In this document: positions 18,212 to 26,105 of the stretch, one piece after another
How the letters are laid out: the number at the start of each line of letters is the position of its first letter
Position numbering within the stretch: the stretch's first letter is position 1
Position numbers and translations under genes: made by a program
Origin: Segatella copri
Lineage (GTDB): Bacteria > Bacteroidota > Bacteroidia > Bacteroidales > Bacteroidaceae
Length of the DNA: 64,000 nt
Assembly (NCBI RefSeq): GCF_949820605.1
Contig: NZ_CATKVU010000006.1
Span: 2,030,501 to 2,094,500, forward strand
Direction: 5' to 3'
Notes under the pieces: model-generated
Databases searched by the model: none
Told to the model about the DNA's origin: nothing
The model's input: only the letters and a program-made list of their open reading frames with translations

Positions 18212-19666
18212 ATGGAAAATAAACAAGCGACATTAGAATTAGGAACCAAGCCGGTGGGCAAGCTGCTCGTTCAGTATGCCTTGCCAGCGATGATTGCGAT
18301 GACCGCTGCCTCACTCTACAACATCGTTGACCGAGTATTCATCGGTCAGGGTGTGGGAGCCATGGCCATCTCAGGTCTCGCCATCACCTTCCCCTTCATG
18401 AACCTCACCGCAGCCTTCGGAGCCGGTGTGGGCGTAGGAGCGTCTACTGCCATCAGCGTGAAGCTGGGACAAAAAGATTATGCCACAGCGCAAAACATTC
18501 TGGGTAATACGATTTCTCTGAATCTCATCATCGGTATCGGACTAAGCATCATCTGCCTGCTCTTCCTCGACCCTATCCTGAGATTCTTCGGAGCCAGCGA
18601 CCAGACGCTCATCTATGCACATGAGTATATGGTCATCATCCTGCTGGGCAATGTGGTGAGCCACATGTATTTCGGTATGAATGCCCTGCTCCGAGCCGCG
18701 AGCAAACCCAAGCAGGCGATGTTTGCCACCATCTTTACGGTTGTGATGAACGTGATACTCGATGCCCTCTTCATCCTCGTTTTCAAATGGGGAATACAGG
18801 GTGCCGCCATCGCCACCATCCTATCGCAGCTGATGGCGCTGATGTGGCAAATCAAGCTCTTCAGAAACAAGAATGAACTGCTCCACTTCAAGAAAGGCAT
18901 CTACAAACTGAAGAGGAAACTCGTGGATAATATCCTTGCCATCGGCATTTCGCCTTTCCTGATGAACGTGTGCGCCTGCATCATCGTCATCTTCATCAAC
19001 AACCAGCTGGTACGGTTCGGAGGCGACCTCTCCGTGGGAGCCTACGGAATAGCCAATGGTATTGCAATGGTGTTCGTGATGTTCGTATTCGGCGTAAACC
19101 AGGGAATGCAGCCTATAGCCGGATACAACTATGGAGCCCAGAAACTGGACCGACTGATTCGCGTACTGAACCTGAGCATCATTGCCGCCACCGCCATTAT
19201 GGTAACGGGCTGGCTGATAGCGATGTTCCTGTCTTACTACTGCGCGAGAATGTTTACTACCGATAAGCAACTGATAGACTTGGGCATTAAGGCAATCAGA
19301 GTAGTGATGTTCTGCTTCCCGGTCATCGGGTTCCAGATGGTTATCACCAACTTCTTCCAGTGCATCGGAAAGGTGAAGATCAGTATCTTCCTCTCCTTGT
19401 CGAGACAGTTGCTCATCCTTCTGCCGCTCCTGGCTTTTCTGCCGATGATATGGGACATTGATGGTGTATGGTACAGTATGCCTATCTCCGACTTCTCAGC
19501 CGCAGTCATCGCTGCCATCGTAATGTCATGGTACATGAACAAGTTGAAAAGACAACATAGAGAAAGTGAAGAACGAAGAGTGAAGAGTGAAGAATTCAAC
19601 GGCTTTACTAATCATAAAGTTCAATGTTCAAATCTCAAAGTTCAAAGTAACAAAGGCTTATCATAA
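18212..19666 (+). CDS. MATE family multidrug/sodium efflux transporter
   Basis: A 12-helix inner membrane antiporter that exports drugs or metabolites using a cation gradient. The 484 residues show MATE features: GTKPVGKLLVQYALPAMIAMT at the start, VDRVFIGQGVGAMAISGL near residue 40, the repeated ALLRAASKPKQAM loop near 152, and GVNQGMQPIAGYNYGAQK near 295. The last ~45 residues (from KLKRQHRESEERRVKSEE) are not family-like. They are translated from intergenic-type simple repeats (GAAGAGTGAAGAGTGAAG and GTTCAATGTTCAAA words), so the gene has captured repeat DNA as a C-terminal tail. Confidence 0.95.
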   Translation: MENKQATLELGTKPVGKLLVQYALPAMIAMTAASLYNIVDRVFIGQGVGAMAISGLAITFPFMNLTAAFGAGVGVGASTAISVKLGQKDYATAQNILGNTISLNLIIGIGLSIICLLFLDPILRFFGASDQTLIYAHEYMVIILLGNVVSHMYFGMNALLRAASKPKQAMFATIFTVVMNVILDALFILVFKWGIQGAAIATILSQLMALMWQIKLFRNKNELLHFKKGIYKLKRKLVDNILAIGISPFLMNVCACIIVIFINNQLVRFGGDLSVGAYGIANGIAMVFVMFVFGVNQGMQPIAGYNYGAQKLDRLIRVLNLSIIAATAIMVTGWLIAMFLSYYCARMFTTDKQLIDLGIKAIRVVMFCFPVIGFQMVITNFFQCIGKVKISIFLSLSRQLLILLPLLAFLPMIWDIDGVWYSMPISDFSAAVIAAIVMSWYMNKLKRQHRESEERRVKSEEFNGFTNHKVQCSNLKVQSNKGLS

Positions 19667-19699
19667 AGTTCAATGTTCAAATCTCAAAGTTCAAAGTAA
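19613..19699 (+). repeat. 38-bp direct duplication spanning the MATE stop codon
   Basis: Two identical 38-bp copies (19613-19650 and 19662-19699), built from CATAAAGTTCAATGTTC and TCAAAGTTCAAAGTAA words, 49 bp apart. The first encodes the MATE C-terminus. The second contains the MATE stop codon and ends directly against the ATG of the next gene. Confidence 0.9.
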
Positions 19700-20323
19700 A
19701 TGGAAAAGATTATCATAAACGTAGGTCGCCAGATAGGTAGCGGCGGCCATATCATCGCCGAGAAGCTGGCGGAGGATTTCGGTTGCAAATGTTACGACCG
19801 TGAGCTGCTGAATCTTGCCGCCAAGGAGAGTGGATTCTCTGAGAAATTCTTCGAGCAGAACGATGAGCAGAAGGGATTCTTCAAGTCTCTCTTCCATACC
19901 CATCTGCCCTTCCTGAGCGATAACAATTTCTATCACAACGACTTCTCGCAGGAAGGTCTGTACAAGTTCCAGAGCGACGCCATCAGAAAGGCTGCCGATG
20001 AGGGCAACTGCGTGTTTGTGGGCAGAACCGCCGACTATGTGCTGCGTGATTACAAGAATGTGATCAATATCTTCATCACCGCCAACTTCGACGACCGCAT
20101 CAAGGCAGTGTGCAAGCGAAAGGACATTGACAGAGCCTCCGCCCGCAAGTTCATCGAAAGCCATGAGGAGCAGCGCGCATCTTACTACGATTACTATACA
20201 GGCAAGAAGTGGGGACACAGCGAGAGCTACGACCTCTGCATCAACAGCAGCCATCTGGGAATCGAAGAAACAGAGAAGTTTATCGCAGAATTTATCAGAA
20301 AGAAGTTCGGACTTAGTGATTAA
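19700..20323 (+). CDS. Cytidylate kinase-like family protein
   Basis: A 207-residue nucleotide-kinase-fold protein of the cytidylate-kinase-like family (distinct from Cmk, which is at 52367). The phosphate-binding loop near residue 10 reads GRQIGSGGHIIAEKLA rather than the classic GxxxxGK[ST], as is usual in this family. Further landmarks are ESGFSEKFFEQ near 44, FVGRTADYVLRDY near 101, and the lid-like RAxAxKFIExxEEQRASYYDYYTGKKWG block near 140-170. The physiological substrate is unknown. Its start lies immediately after the 38-bp duplication, leaving almost no independent ribosome-binding region. Confidence 0.88.
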   Translation: MEKIIINVGRQIGSGGHIIAEKLAEDFGCKCYDRELLNLAAKESGFSEKFFEQNDEQKGFFKSLFHTHLPFLSDNNFYHNDFSQEGLYKFQSDAIRKAADEGNCVFVGRTADYVLRDYKNVINIFITANFDDRIKAVCKRKDIDRASARKFIESHEEQRASYYDYYTGKKWGHSESYDLCINSSHLGIEETEKFIAEFIRKKFGLSD

Positions 20324-20377
20324 TTATTAGTGATTAGTGATTAATTTTAGGGACATAAAATATTAAACATCATATAA

Positions 20378-21559
20378 ATGAAGAAGATTATGCTTTTGGG
20401 CTCAGGCGAACTGGGCAAAGAATTTACCATCGCCGCAAAGCGAGCAGGACAGTACGTCATCGCTTGCGACAAGTATGACAATGCACCAGCCATGCAGGTA
20501 GCCGACGAGCGGGAAGTGTTCTCGATGCTCGATGGCGACGCATTGACCGCAGTGGTAGAGAAACATCACCCAGACATCATCGTGCCTGAGATTGAAGCTA
20601 TCCGCACTGAGCGACTCTTCGACTTCGAGAAGGAGGGCATCCAGGTTGTGCCTTCTGCCCGTGCCGTGAACTACACCATGAACCGCCGTGCCATCCGCGA
20701 CCTTGCCGCCAAGAAACTGGGTCTGCGCACCGCCAAGTATTTCTATGCCAAGACCTTCGAGGAATTTAAGAACGCTGCCGATGAAATTGGTTTCCCATGC
20801 GTAGTGAAACCTCTGATGAGTTCAAGCGGCCATGGTCAGAGCTATGTTCACAACGATGATGAACTGAAGGAGGCTTACAAGGAAGCAATGGAAGAAGGTC
20901 GTGGCGACGTGAAGGAAGTAATCATCGAGGAATTTATCGACTTCGATTCTGAGTTCACCCTGCTCACCGTCACCCAGAAAGACGGTCCTACCCTCTTCTG
21001 TCCACCTATCGGCCACGTACAGAAGGGCGGCGACTACCGCGAGAGTTGGCAGCCATTCCAGATTTCTGAAGAGGCTTTGAAGAAGGCTGAGCACATTGCC
21101 GGCGAAGTAACCAAGGCATTGACAGGTGCCGGTCTCTGGGGCGTAGAGTTCTTCCTGAGCAAGCAGGGCGAAGTCATCTTCTCAGAATTGAGTCCTCGTC
21201 CACACGATACAGGTATGGTAACCCTCGGTCACACCACCAACCTGAGCGAGTTTGAGCTCCACTTCCGTGCCGTGATGGGCTTGCCTATCGCCGGAATCCA
21301 TCTGGAGCACATCGGCTGTTCTGCCGTCATCCTCTCACCAGAGGAAAGCACCGAGCCATTAAACTACAATATGCTCGATGCGCTGAAGGAAGACCACACC
21401 CGCATCCGTATCTTCGGCAAGCCAGAGGCTCACGTAGGTCGCCGCATGGGCGTCGTACTCTGCTACGGCGAAAAGGGCGATGACCTCAACCAGCTTCGCG
21501 ACAAGGCAAAGCGTCTGGCAAAGACTGTATTGGGAACCGACCCATACATGAAGAAATAG
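20378..21559 (+). CDS. purT: Formate-dependent phosphoribosylglycinamide formyltransferase (GAR transformylase 2)
   Basis: Makes formyl-GAR from GAR, formate and ATP, the third step of purine synthesis, without folate. The 393-residue ATP-grasp protein shows [11 protein letters not shown] at the N-terminus, [11 protein letters not shown] near residue 72, [20 protein letters not shown] near 100, the ATP-binding [15 protein letters not shown] near 141, and [12 protein letters not shown] near 273 (metal/ATP site). Length and motifs are normal for PurT. It is followed after 2 nt by the ketoisomerase gene, so the two are likely cotranscribed although functionally unrelated. Confidence 0.97.
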   Translation: MKKIMLLGSGELGKEFTIAAKRAGQYVIACDKYDNAPAMQVADEREVFSMLDGDALTAVVEKHHPDIIVPEIEAIRTERLFDFEKEGIQVVPSARAVNYTMNRRAIRDLAAKKLGLRTAKYFYAKTFEEFKNAADEIGFPCVVKPLMSSSGHGQSYVHNDDELKEAYKEAMEEGRGDVKEVIIEEFIDFDSEFTLLTVTQKDGPTLFCPPIGHVQKGGDYRESWQPFQISEEALKKAEHIAGEVTKALTGAGLWGVEFFLSKQGEVIFSELSPRPHDTGMVTLGHTTNLSEFELHFRAVMGLPIAGIHLEHIGCSAVILSPEESTEPLNYNMLDALKEDHTRIRIFGKPEAHVGRRMGVVLCYGEKGDDLNQLRDKAKRLAKTVLGTDPYMKK

Positions 21560-21561
21560 AC

Positions 21562-21972
21562 ATGAAAGAATTAGGAAGAATTATCACATTACCCAAGATA
21601 TTCGACCCTAGAGGCAACCTGACAGTGGCAGAGGGAGAGACGCATATTCCCTTTGCCATTGCCCGTACCTACTGGACCTATGATGTTCCGGGCGGAGAAA
21701 GTCGCGGTGGCCATGCTCACAAGGAATGCCAGGAATTCATCATAGCAGCCAGCGGTTCCTTTTCGGTAACACTGGATAATGGAAAACAGAAGAAGACCTA
21801 TCATCTCAACCACCCTTGGGAGGGACTGTTCGTAGATGTCAATATCTGGCGAACACTGGATGATTTCTCTTCCGGCTCATTGTGTCTGGTTCTGGCTTCC
21901 CAAAAGTTTAAGGAAGAAGACTACATACGCGAATATGACGAATACCTCAGATATGCAAGACATCATGTTTGA
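21562..21972 (+). CDS. Sugar 3,4-ketoisomerase (FdtA/WxcM-like cupin)
   Basis: A 136-residue single-domain cupin of the FdtA/QdtA/WxcM family, which interconverts 4-keto and 3-keto dTDP-6-deoxyhexoses for unusual amino sugars in surface glycans. Typical features are the DPRGNLTVAEG segment near residue 13, the RTYWTYDVPGGESRGGHAHKE block near 38-58 with the catalytic and metal-proximal His residues, and the WRTLDDFSSGSLCLVLAS block near 97. It overlaps the downstream FemAB-like gene by a few bases. The pairing suggests a small surface-sugar module, but no dTDP-glucose synthesis genes are in this window. Confidence 0.88.
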   Translation: MKELGRIITLPKIFDPRGNLTVAEGETHIPFAIARTYWTYDVPGGESRGGHAHKECQEFIIAASGSFSVTLDNGKQKKTYHLNHPWEGLFVDVNIWRTLDDFSSGSLCLVLASQKFKEEDYIREYDEYLRYARHHV

Positions 21973-22903
21973 AATCATCAAATACACCCCCGAATATCGC
22001 CAGCAATGGGATGAGTATGTGGCAAAAGCCCGAAACGCTACGTTTCTCTTTTACCGCAACTATATGGATTACCATTCCGATAGGTTCAAGGACTATTCTC
22101 TCCTATTCTTCAAGAAGGGGAAGCTCCACTCCATCCTGCCAGCCCATCAGGTAGGCAAGACCCTCTGCTCACATTTCGGACTCACCTATGGCGGACTGAT
22201 CATGAACATCCACGTCACGATTTCAGATGTCTGCCAACTCTTTGAGGAACTGAATGTGTATCTGCGTCTTCAGGGTTTCGAGAAGGTACAGTATCGTCCT
22301 ATTCCCTGGATCTATCATCTCCATCCTTCAGAAGAAGATCTCTACGCCATCTTCTGGAAATGCAAGGCCTATCTTTCGCTCCGCAATATCGGCACAACCA
22401 TCTTCATGCAGCAGAAATTGCGCTGGCGCAAAGACCACCTGCGCCGCCTGAAGAAGGCTCATCAGAATGGAGTGACCGTAGTGAGAGATGCAAGCCTGTC
22501 GGAATTCTGGGAGGTATTGAATGAGAACCTGGAAAAGCGATTTGGTGCCAAACCGGTACACACGCTTCAGGAAATGGAACTTCTGAAAAGTCGATTCCCC
22601 GAGAATATCATCCAATACAATGCTTATCGCAACGGGCACATTATAGGAGGCCTCACCTTTTATATTACCCAGCAAGTGGTACACGGACAATATAGTTCTA
22701 CCAACGATGAGGGAAAGGAATTCGGAGCCATGGAGGCTATCTACGAACAGATTATGTATCATGATTACCCCGATTATCCCTATCTGGACTTCGGCAGTTC
22801 TACGGAACAGCAGGGAGCCTGGATCAACGAAGGCCTCATCGCCCACAAGGAAGGTTACGGAGGAAGAGGCGTGGTTTACGACACCTATGAATGGACAGTA
22901 TAA
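21965..22903 (+). CDS. FemAB-like GNAT-fold acyl/aminoacyltransferase
   Basis: A protein of about 312 residues with two GNAT-like halves, as in the FemAB-like acetyltransferase family (PF13480 type). The N-terminus EIIKYTPEYRQQWDEYVAKA is typical of Bacteroidota members, and TYGGLIM (near 75) and GGLTFYIT, YLDFGSSTEQQGAWINEGL in the second half fit the fold. I chose ATG 21965 (MFEIIKY); ATG 21953 would add four residues and the frame stays open further upstream. It overlaps the ketoisomerase stop and probably acts with it on a sugar nucleotide or cell-wall precursor, as inferred from context. Confidence 0.8.
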   Translation: MFEIIKYTPEYRQQWDEYVAKARNATFLFYRNYMDYHSDRFKDYSLLFFKKGKLHSILPAHQVGKTLCSHFGLTYGGLIMNIHVTISDVCQLFEELNVYLRLQGFEKVQYRPIPWIYHLHPSEEDLYAIFWKCKAYLSLRNIGTTIFMQQKLRWRKDHLRRLKKAHQNGVTVVRDASLSEFWEVLNENLEKRFGAKPVHTLQEMELLKSRFPENIIQYNAYRNGHIIGGLTFYITQQVVHGQYSSTNDEGKEFGAMEAIYEQIMYHDYPDYPYLDFGSSTEQQGAWINEGLIAHKEGYGGRGVVYDTYEWTV

Positions 22904-22905
22904 AG

Positions 22906-22947
22906 AGAAATCCCGAAGTTCACACGATAGTGAGCTTCGGGATTTCT
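22906..22947. terminator. Bidirectional terminator between convergent genes
   Basis: A perfect 13-bp inverted repeat, AGAAATCCCGAAG / CTTCGGGATTTCT with a 16-nt loop, sits between the rightward FemAB-like gene and the leftward lut operon. Confidence 0.85.
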
Positions 22948-22952
22948 GCCTT

Positions 22953-23531
22953 TTACAAGAGTATAACTGTCACACCACGAGCAGCTTGCGCACCCATAAC
23001 CAGAGCCTGCTCAATATCGGCAGTCTTGGAAGGACCACTGATGAAAATACCGAAATTGTACTTCGGATCCATCTCAATACGGGCATAAGCCTCATGCATA
23101 TTGTTCACAATCTTCTCTTTTTCGAGGAATATCACAAGGTATTCCGAGATGAAAAGCACCGCTTTCTCCTTCATGGTCTGAGGAATCCAGACGCAACCAT
23201 TCTCGGCAACACCCACTTCACCACGAACAATACCCACATCAGTACCATTCAGGTCATTAGCCTCAGCCACCGTATCAGGATTCTTCTGGGCAATCGTGAT
23301 TTCTGGCAGATGAGAGGCAAAGACCTTGGCTTCCGGATAAGCCTTCTTCACCAGCTCATCCAGACTCTCACCCTCCTTCGCCTCTATCACATGGCCACCT
23401 ACCGATTCCGTCATCTCAATAAACTGTTTCAGCGTATCCTCATACTGGATACCCTTCACATCTACGGCAGGCATATCGAATTGAACGTGCGTATTCTTAC
23501 GCAACTTGTTCAGGAAATCTTCTTTCTTCAT
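22953..23531 (-). CDS. lutC: LutC/YkgG family lactate utilization protein C
   Basis: The third subunit of the LutABC L-lactate oxidation complex, 192 residues, of the LUD domain family. Visible are the conserved GTDVGIVRGEVGVAENGC region near residue 106 and the C-terminal GIFISGPSKTADIEQALVMGAQAARGVTVILL. I place the start at 23531 (MKKEDFLNKLR) because its ATG overlaps the stop of lutB (ATGA); upstream in-frame residues would be encoded inside lutB. It is the last gene of the operon and runs into a convergent terminator. Confidence 0.92.
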   Translation of the reverse strand: MKKEDFLNKLRKNTHVQFDMPAVDVKGIQYEDTLKQFIEMTESVGGHVIEAKEGESLDELVKKAYPEAKVFASHLPEITIAQKNPDTVAEANDLNGTDVGIVRGEVGVAENGCVWIPQTMKEKAVLFISEYLVIFLEKEKIVNNMHEAYARIEMDPKYNFGIFISGPSKTADIEQALVMGAQAARGVTVILL

Positions 23532-24901
23532 TTTACTTTCCCCTCCTTCCATAATTGATGAAAACTCTTCTTTGCAAACTCAGGCATGGCGTGACCGATG
23601 CCCCAGGCATTCCAATTGCTGAAGTGCGTACAGCATTCAGGAATCAGGTTGGCGAGTGGCGCAAACTTCAGGGCTGTGGTGTAGAGCGCAGGACGGTCGA
23701 AGAGATACTCCATACCATTCGACATCGCCTTCTTCACAGGATCTGCCTTGCCCAACTTCTCCAGACTCTGGCGCCATACGTAAATCTGCGAACCCGGTCC
23801 TACCTTGGAAGGACAGACATTGTCGCAAGACAAGCACAAGGTGCAGGCAGAAACATTGTCGCTGTACTTCTGAGGATTCTTCAGCATACCCAGGTTCACA
23901 CCAATAGGACCCGGTATAAAATAGGTGTAACTGTAACCGCCTGAACGACGATAAACCGGACAGGTGTTCATGCAGGCACCGCAGCGCATACACTTCAACG
24001 TCTGCCAGTGGTCCTTATCGGCGAGAATATCACTTCTGCCGTTATCCACTAATACCACATGCATCTCGGCACCCGGACGAGCCTGGCGGAAATGAGAAGT
24101 GAAGGCGGTGGTAGGCTGACCGGTTCCGCAGCGGCAAAGCAGACGCTGGAACACAGCCAATGACTTATAATCAGGAACCAGTTTCTCAATACCCATCGCT
24201 ACGATATGGAGCTTAGGCATGGAAGTGGTCATATCCGCATTACCCTCGTTGGTGCAAACCACGCAATCGCCAGTGGCAGCCACACCGAAGTTACATCCGG
24301 TCATACCTGCTCCAGCTTCCATAAACTGGTCGCGAAGATGATGACGTGCACAGCGGGTCAGGTAAGTAGGATCGTAGTTGCCGATTTCCTTGGAGATACC
24401 CTTCTCCTCGAACATCTTACCTACCTCCTCACGCTTCAGGTGGATGGCAGGCATCACGATATGGCTAGGCTTCTGACCCAGAAGCTGGAGGATACGCTCA
24501 CCCAGATCGGTCTCCACCACGTCAATACCGTGCTGCTCCAGATAAGGATTCATCTCGCACTCCTCGGTGAGCATCGACTTCGACTTCACCATCTTCTTCA
24601 CGTTATGATCCTTCAGGATACCGAGCACAATCTCATTGAATTCCTGCGCATCCTTTGCCCAGTGAACCTTTACACCACGGCTCTCCAGATTCTTGGAAAA
24701 CATATCGAGGTAATCGGCAAGATGGGTAATCGTGTGCATCTTGATTTCAGACGCATGCTCACGTAGGTCTTCCCACTCAGGAAGTTCCTGCGCCATTTTA
24801 TCTCTCTTCTGACGAACAGACCAGAAGGTAGCGTCGTGCCAGGTGGTCTTCTCTACATTCTGCGTAAACTTCGCAGCTCTCTTGGAATGTTCTGTACTCA
24901 T
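23528..24901 (-). CDS. lutB: Iron-sulfur lactate utilization protein LutB
   Basis: The electron-transfer subunit of the LutABC lactate dehydrogenase complex, 457 residues, cytoplasmic. It has an N-terminal LUD-type domain (about 60-300, including NEGNADMTT and IVAMGIEKLVPD) followed by two 4Fe-4S motifs, CMRCGACMNTCPVY near residue 305 and CTLCLSCDNVCPSKV near 353. The C-terminal tail (FHQLWKEGKVK) is family-typical. The gene overlaps lutA and lutC by ATGA on both sides, indicating tight translational coupling. Confidence 0.95.
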   Translation of the reverse strand: MSTEHSKRAAKFTQNVEKTTWHDATFWSVRQKRDKMAQELPEWEDLREHASEIKMHTITHLADYLDMFSKNLESRGVKVHWAKDAQEFNEIVLGILKDHNVKKMVKSKSMLTEECEMNPYLEQHGIDVVETDLGERILQLLGQKPSHIVMPAIHLKREEVGKMFEEKGISKEIGNYDPTYLTRCARHHLRDQFMEAGAGMTGCNFGVAATGDCVVCTNEGNADMTTSMPKLHIVAMGIEKLVPDYKSLAVFQRLLCRCGTGQPTTAFTSHFRQARPGAEMHVVLVDNGRSDILADKDHWQTLKCMRCGACMNTCPVYRRSGGYSYTYFIPGPIGVNLGMLKNPQKYSDNVSACTLCLSCDNVCPSKVGPGSQIYVWRQSLEKLGKADPVKKAMSNGMEYLFDRPALYTTALKFAPLANLIPECCTHFSNWNAWGIGHAMPEFAKKSFHQLWKEGKVK

Positions 24902-25635
24902 AGTCCTGCAGCTAATATTTGAACAACATGAATAAACTTGATCGGCATATTCTCTTTCTTGGCGATTCCCGCCATGTGCATCAGGCAGGAAGAATCCGGA
25001 CCCGTTACATACTCAGCGCCTGTAGCCATGTGGCGCTTGATCTTGTCCTCGCCCATACGGGTAGAAACGGCAGGTTCCTCAATAGAGAACATACCGCCGA
25101 ATCCGCAGCACTCATCCTTGCGCTCCGGTTCGTGGATGGTAATGCCTTCCACCATATTTAAAAGGTCGATAATCTTGTTGAACGGCTTGATGTGGCGCTC
25201 AGAAGGAGATGACAATCCCAGTTCGCGCACACCGTGACAACTGTTGTGTACACTCACCACATGCGGGAACTTTCCCGGCACATGATCCACCTTCAGCACA
25301 TCGTGAAGGAACTCCACAACATCCATGATTTTATTTGAGGAAATACACTCGTGCTTACCCTCAAGGATTTTAGGATAATACACCTTTACGTAAGCGGCAC
25401 ATGAGGCAGAAGGAGCTACGATATAATCGTAATCCTTGAACAGCTCATCAAATGTCTCTATGACCTTCTCCGACTTGTCCTGAAAACCGGCATTAGCCAT
25501 TGGCTGGCCGCAGCAAGTCTGTTTTTCGGGATAACCCACGTCTAGTCCGTAATGCTTAAGCAACTTGTATGTAGCCACACCCGCTTCAGGGTAAAGGGCA
25601 TCCACATAACAAGGGACGAATAATCCGACTTTCAT
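24898..25635 (-). CDS. lutA: Fe-S oxidoreductase subunit LutA (CCG domain)
   Basis: The cysteine-rich subunit of LutABC, 245 residues, with two CCG-type domains: PEKQTCCGQPMANAG near residue 35, SCAAYVKVY near 77, HNSCHGVRELGL near 131 and ECCGFGGMFSIEEP near 174. It is the first gene of the leftward lutABC operon, and a TACTTTTG promoter box lies about 65 nt upstream. The operon lets the cell oxidise L-lactate to pyruvate. No lactate permease or LutR regulator is adjacent. Confidence 0.95.
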   Translation of the reverse strand: MKVGLFVPCYVDALYPEAGVATYKLLKHYGLDVGYPEKQTCCGQPMANAGFQDKSEKVIETFDELFKDYDYIVAPSASCAAYVKVYYPKILEGKHECISSNKIMDVVEFLHDVLKVDHVPGKFPHVVSVHNSCHGVRELGLSSPSERHIKPFNKIIDLLNMVEGITIHEPERKDECCGFGGMFSIEEPAVSTRMGEDKIKRHMATGAEYVTGPDSSCLMHMAGIAKKENMPIKFIHVVQILAAGL

Positions 25636-25697
25636 TGTTGTTATATTTATCTTGTTTGCTATTTTTTATTCTTTTTCTACATGACTAAAAGCCGTTG

Positions 25698-25705
25698 CAA
25701 AAGTA
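25698..25705 (-). promoter_or_regulatory. -7 box of the lutABC operon
   Basis: Reads TACTTTTG followed by C on the minus strand, about 65 nt upstream of the lutA ATG. A second TATTTTTGC box lies about 20 nt further upstream (around 25717-25725). Confidence 0.55.
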
Positions 25706-25835
25706 ACAAAATAATTGCAAAAATACGACATTCTAGAGAAGAAATAATAATAATTGATGTTATTTAACTGTAAAGAATTGCTGAAAATTTGGAATAATCA
25801 ATAAATAGCGTAACTTTGCATTCTGAAATAGAATC

Positions 25836-25964
25836 CGTCGTGGCGCCATCGACCACAACATTCCCCTGTTCACCAATGCCCGTCTGGCTTCCGCCTTCAT
25901 CGAGGCATTCTGCACATTGAGCCAGGACCAGCTTCAGATTAAGAGCTGGCAGGAGTACGAGTAA
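25836..25964 (+). pseudogene. carB: Isolated 3' fragment of carbamoyl-phosphate synthase large subunit gene
   Basis: A 42-codon stretch ending in TAA reads RRGAIDHNIPLFTNARLASA and continues FIEAFCTLSQDQLQIKSWQEYE, the extreme C-terminus of CarB (family: ...IPxxTNARLASAFIxAF...IKSWxEY). A stop codon lies just upstream in frame and there is no start codon, so only the tail exists. It is followed by a terminator-like hairpin (25998-26013). A TAACTTTG box lies just upstream (25811-25818), so a short transcript is possible. It is probably a scar of a duplication or rearrangement. Confidence 0.85.
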
Positions 25965-25997
25965 TCCGTGCCTTTTCTATATTATGCCACACCCTCC

Positions 25998-26013
25998 AAG
26001 CCTTATAGGGCTT
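25998..26013 (+). terminator. Terminator carried with the carB fragment
   Basis: AAGCC TTATAG GGCTT followed by TTATTTTATT, 33 nt after the carB-fragment stop codon. Confidence 0.6.
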
Positions 26014-26075
26014 TTATTTTATTCCCGGCAATGAGAAAAAGGAGGCGAAATGATGGCTATCTCATTATTTTATTG

Positions 26076-26083
26076 TACCTTTG
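26076..26083 (+). promoter_or_regulatory. -7 box of topB
   Basis: TACCTTTG followed by C matches TAnnTTTG, 23 nt upstream of the topB ATG. Confidence 0.6.
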
Positions 26084-26105
26084 CAAACAGAAATAAGAAT
26101 AAAAC

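Noticed and set aside
17864..18226. 120-residue minus-strand ORF before the subtilase gene
   Set aside because: It covers two promoter boxes and the structured MATE leader in a divergent control region and is out of frame with the subtilase.
22707..23558. 283-residue open frame spanning the FemAB-like 3' end and lutC
   Set aside because: It crosses a terminator hairpin and two well-supported genes; no recognisable protein features.
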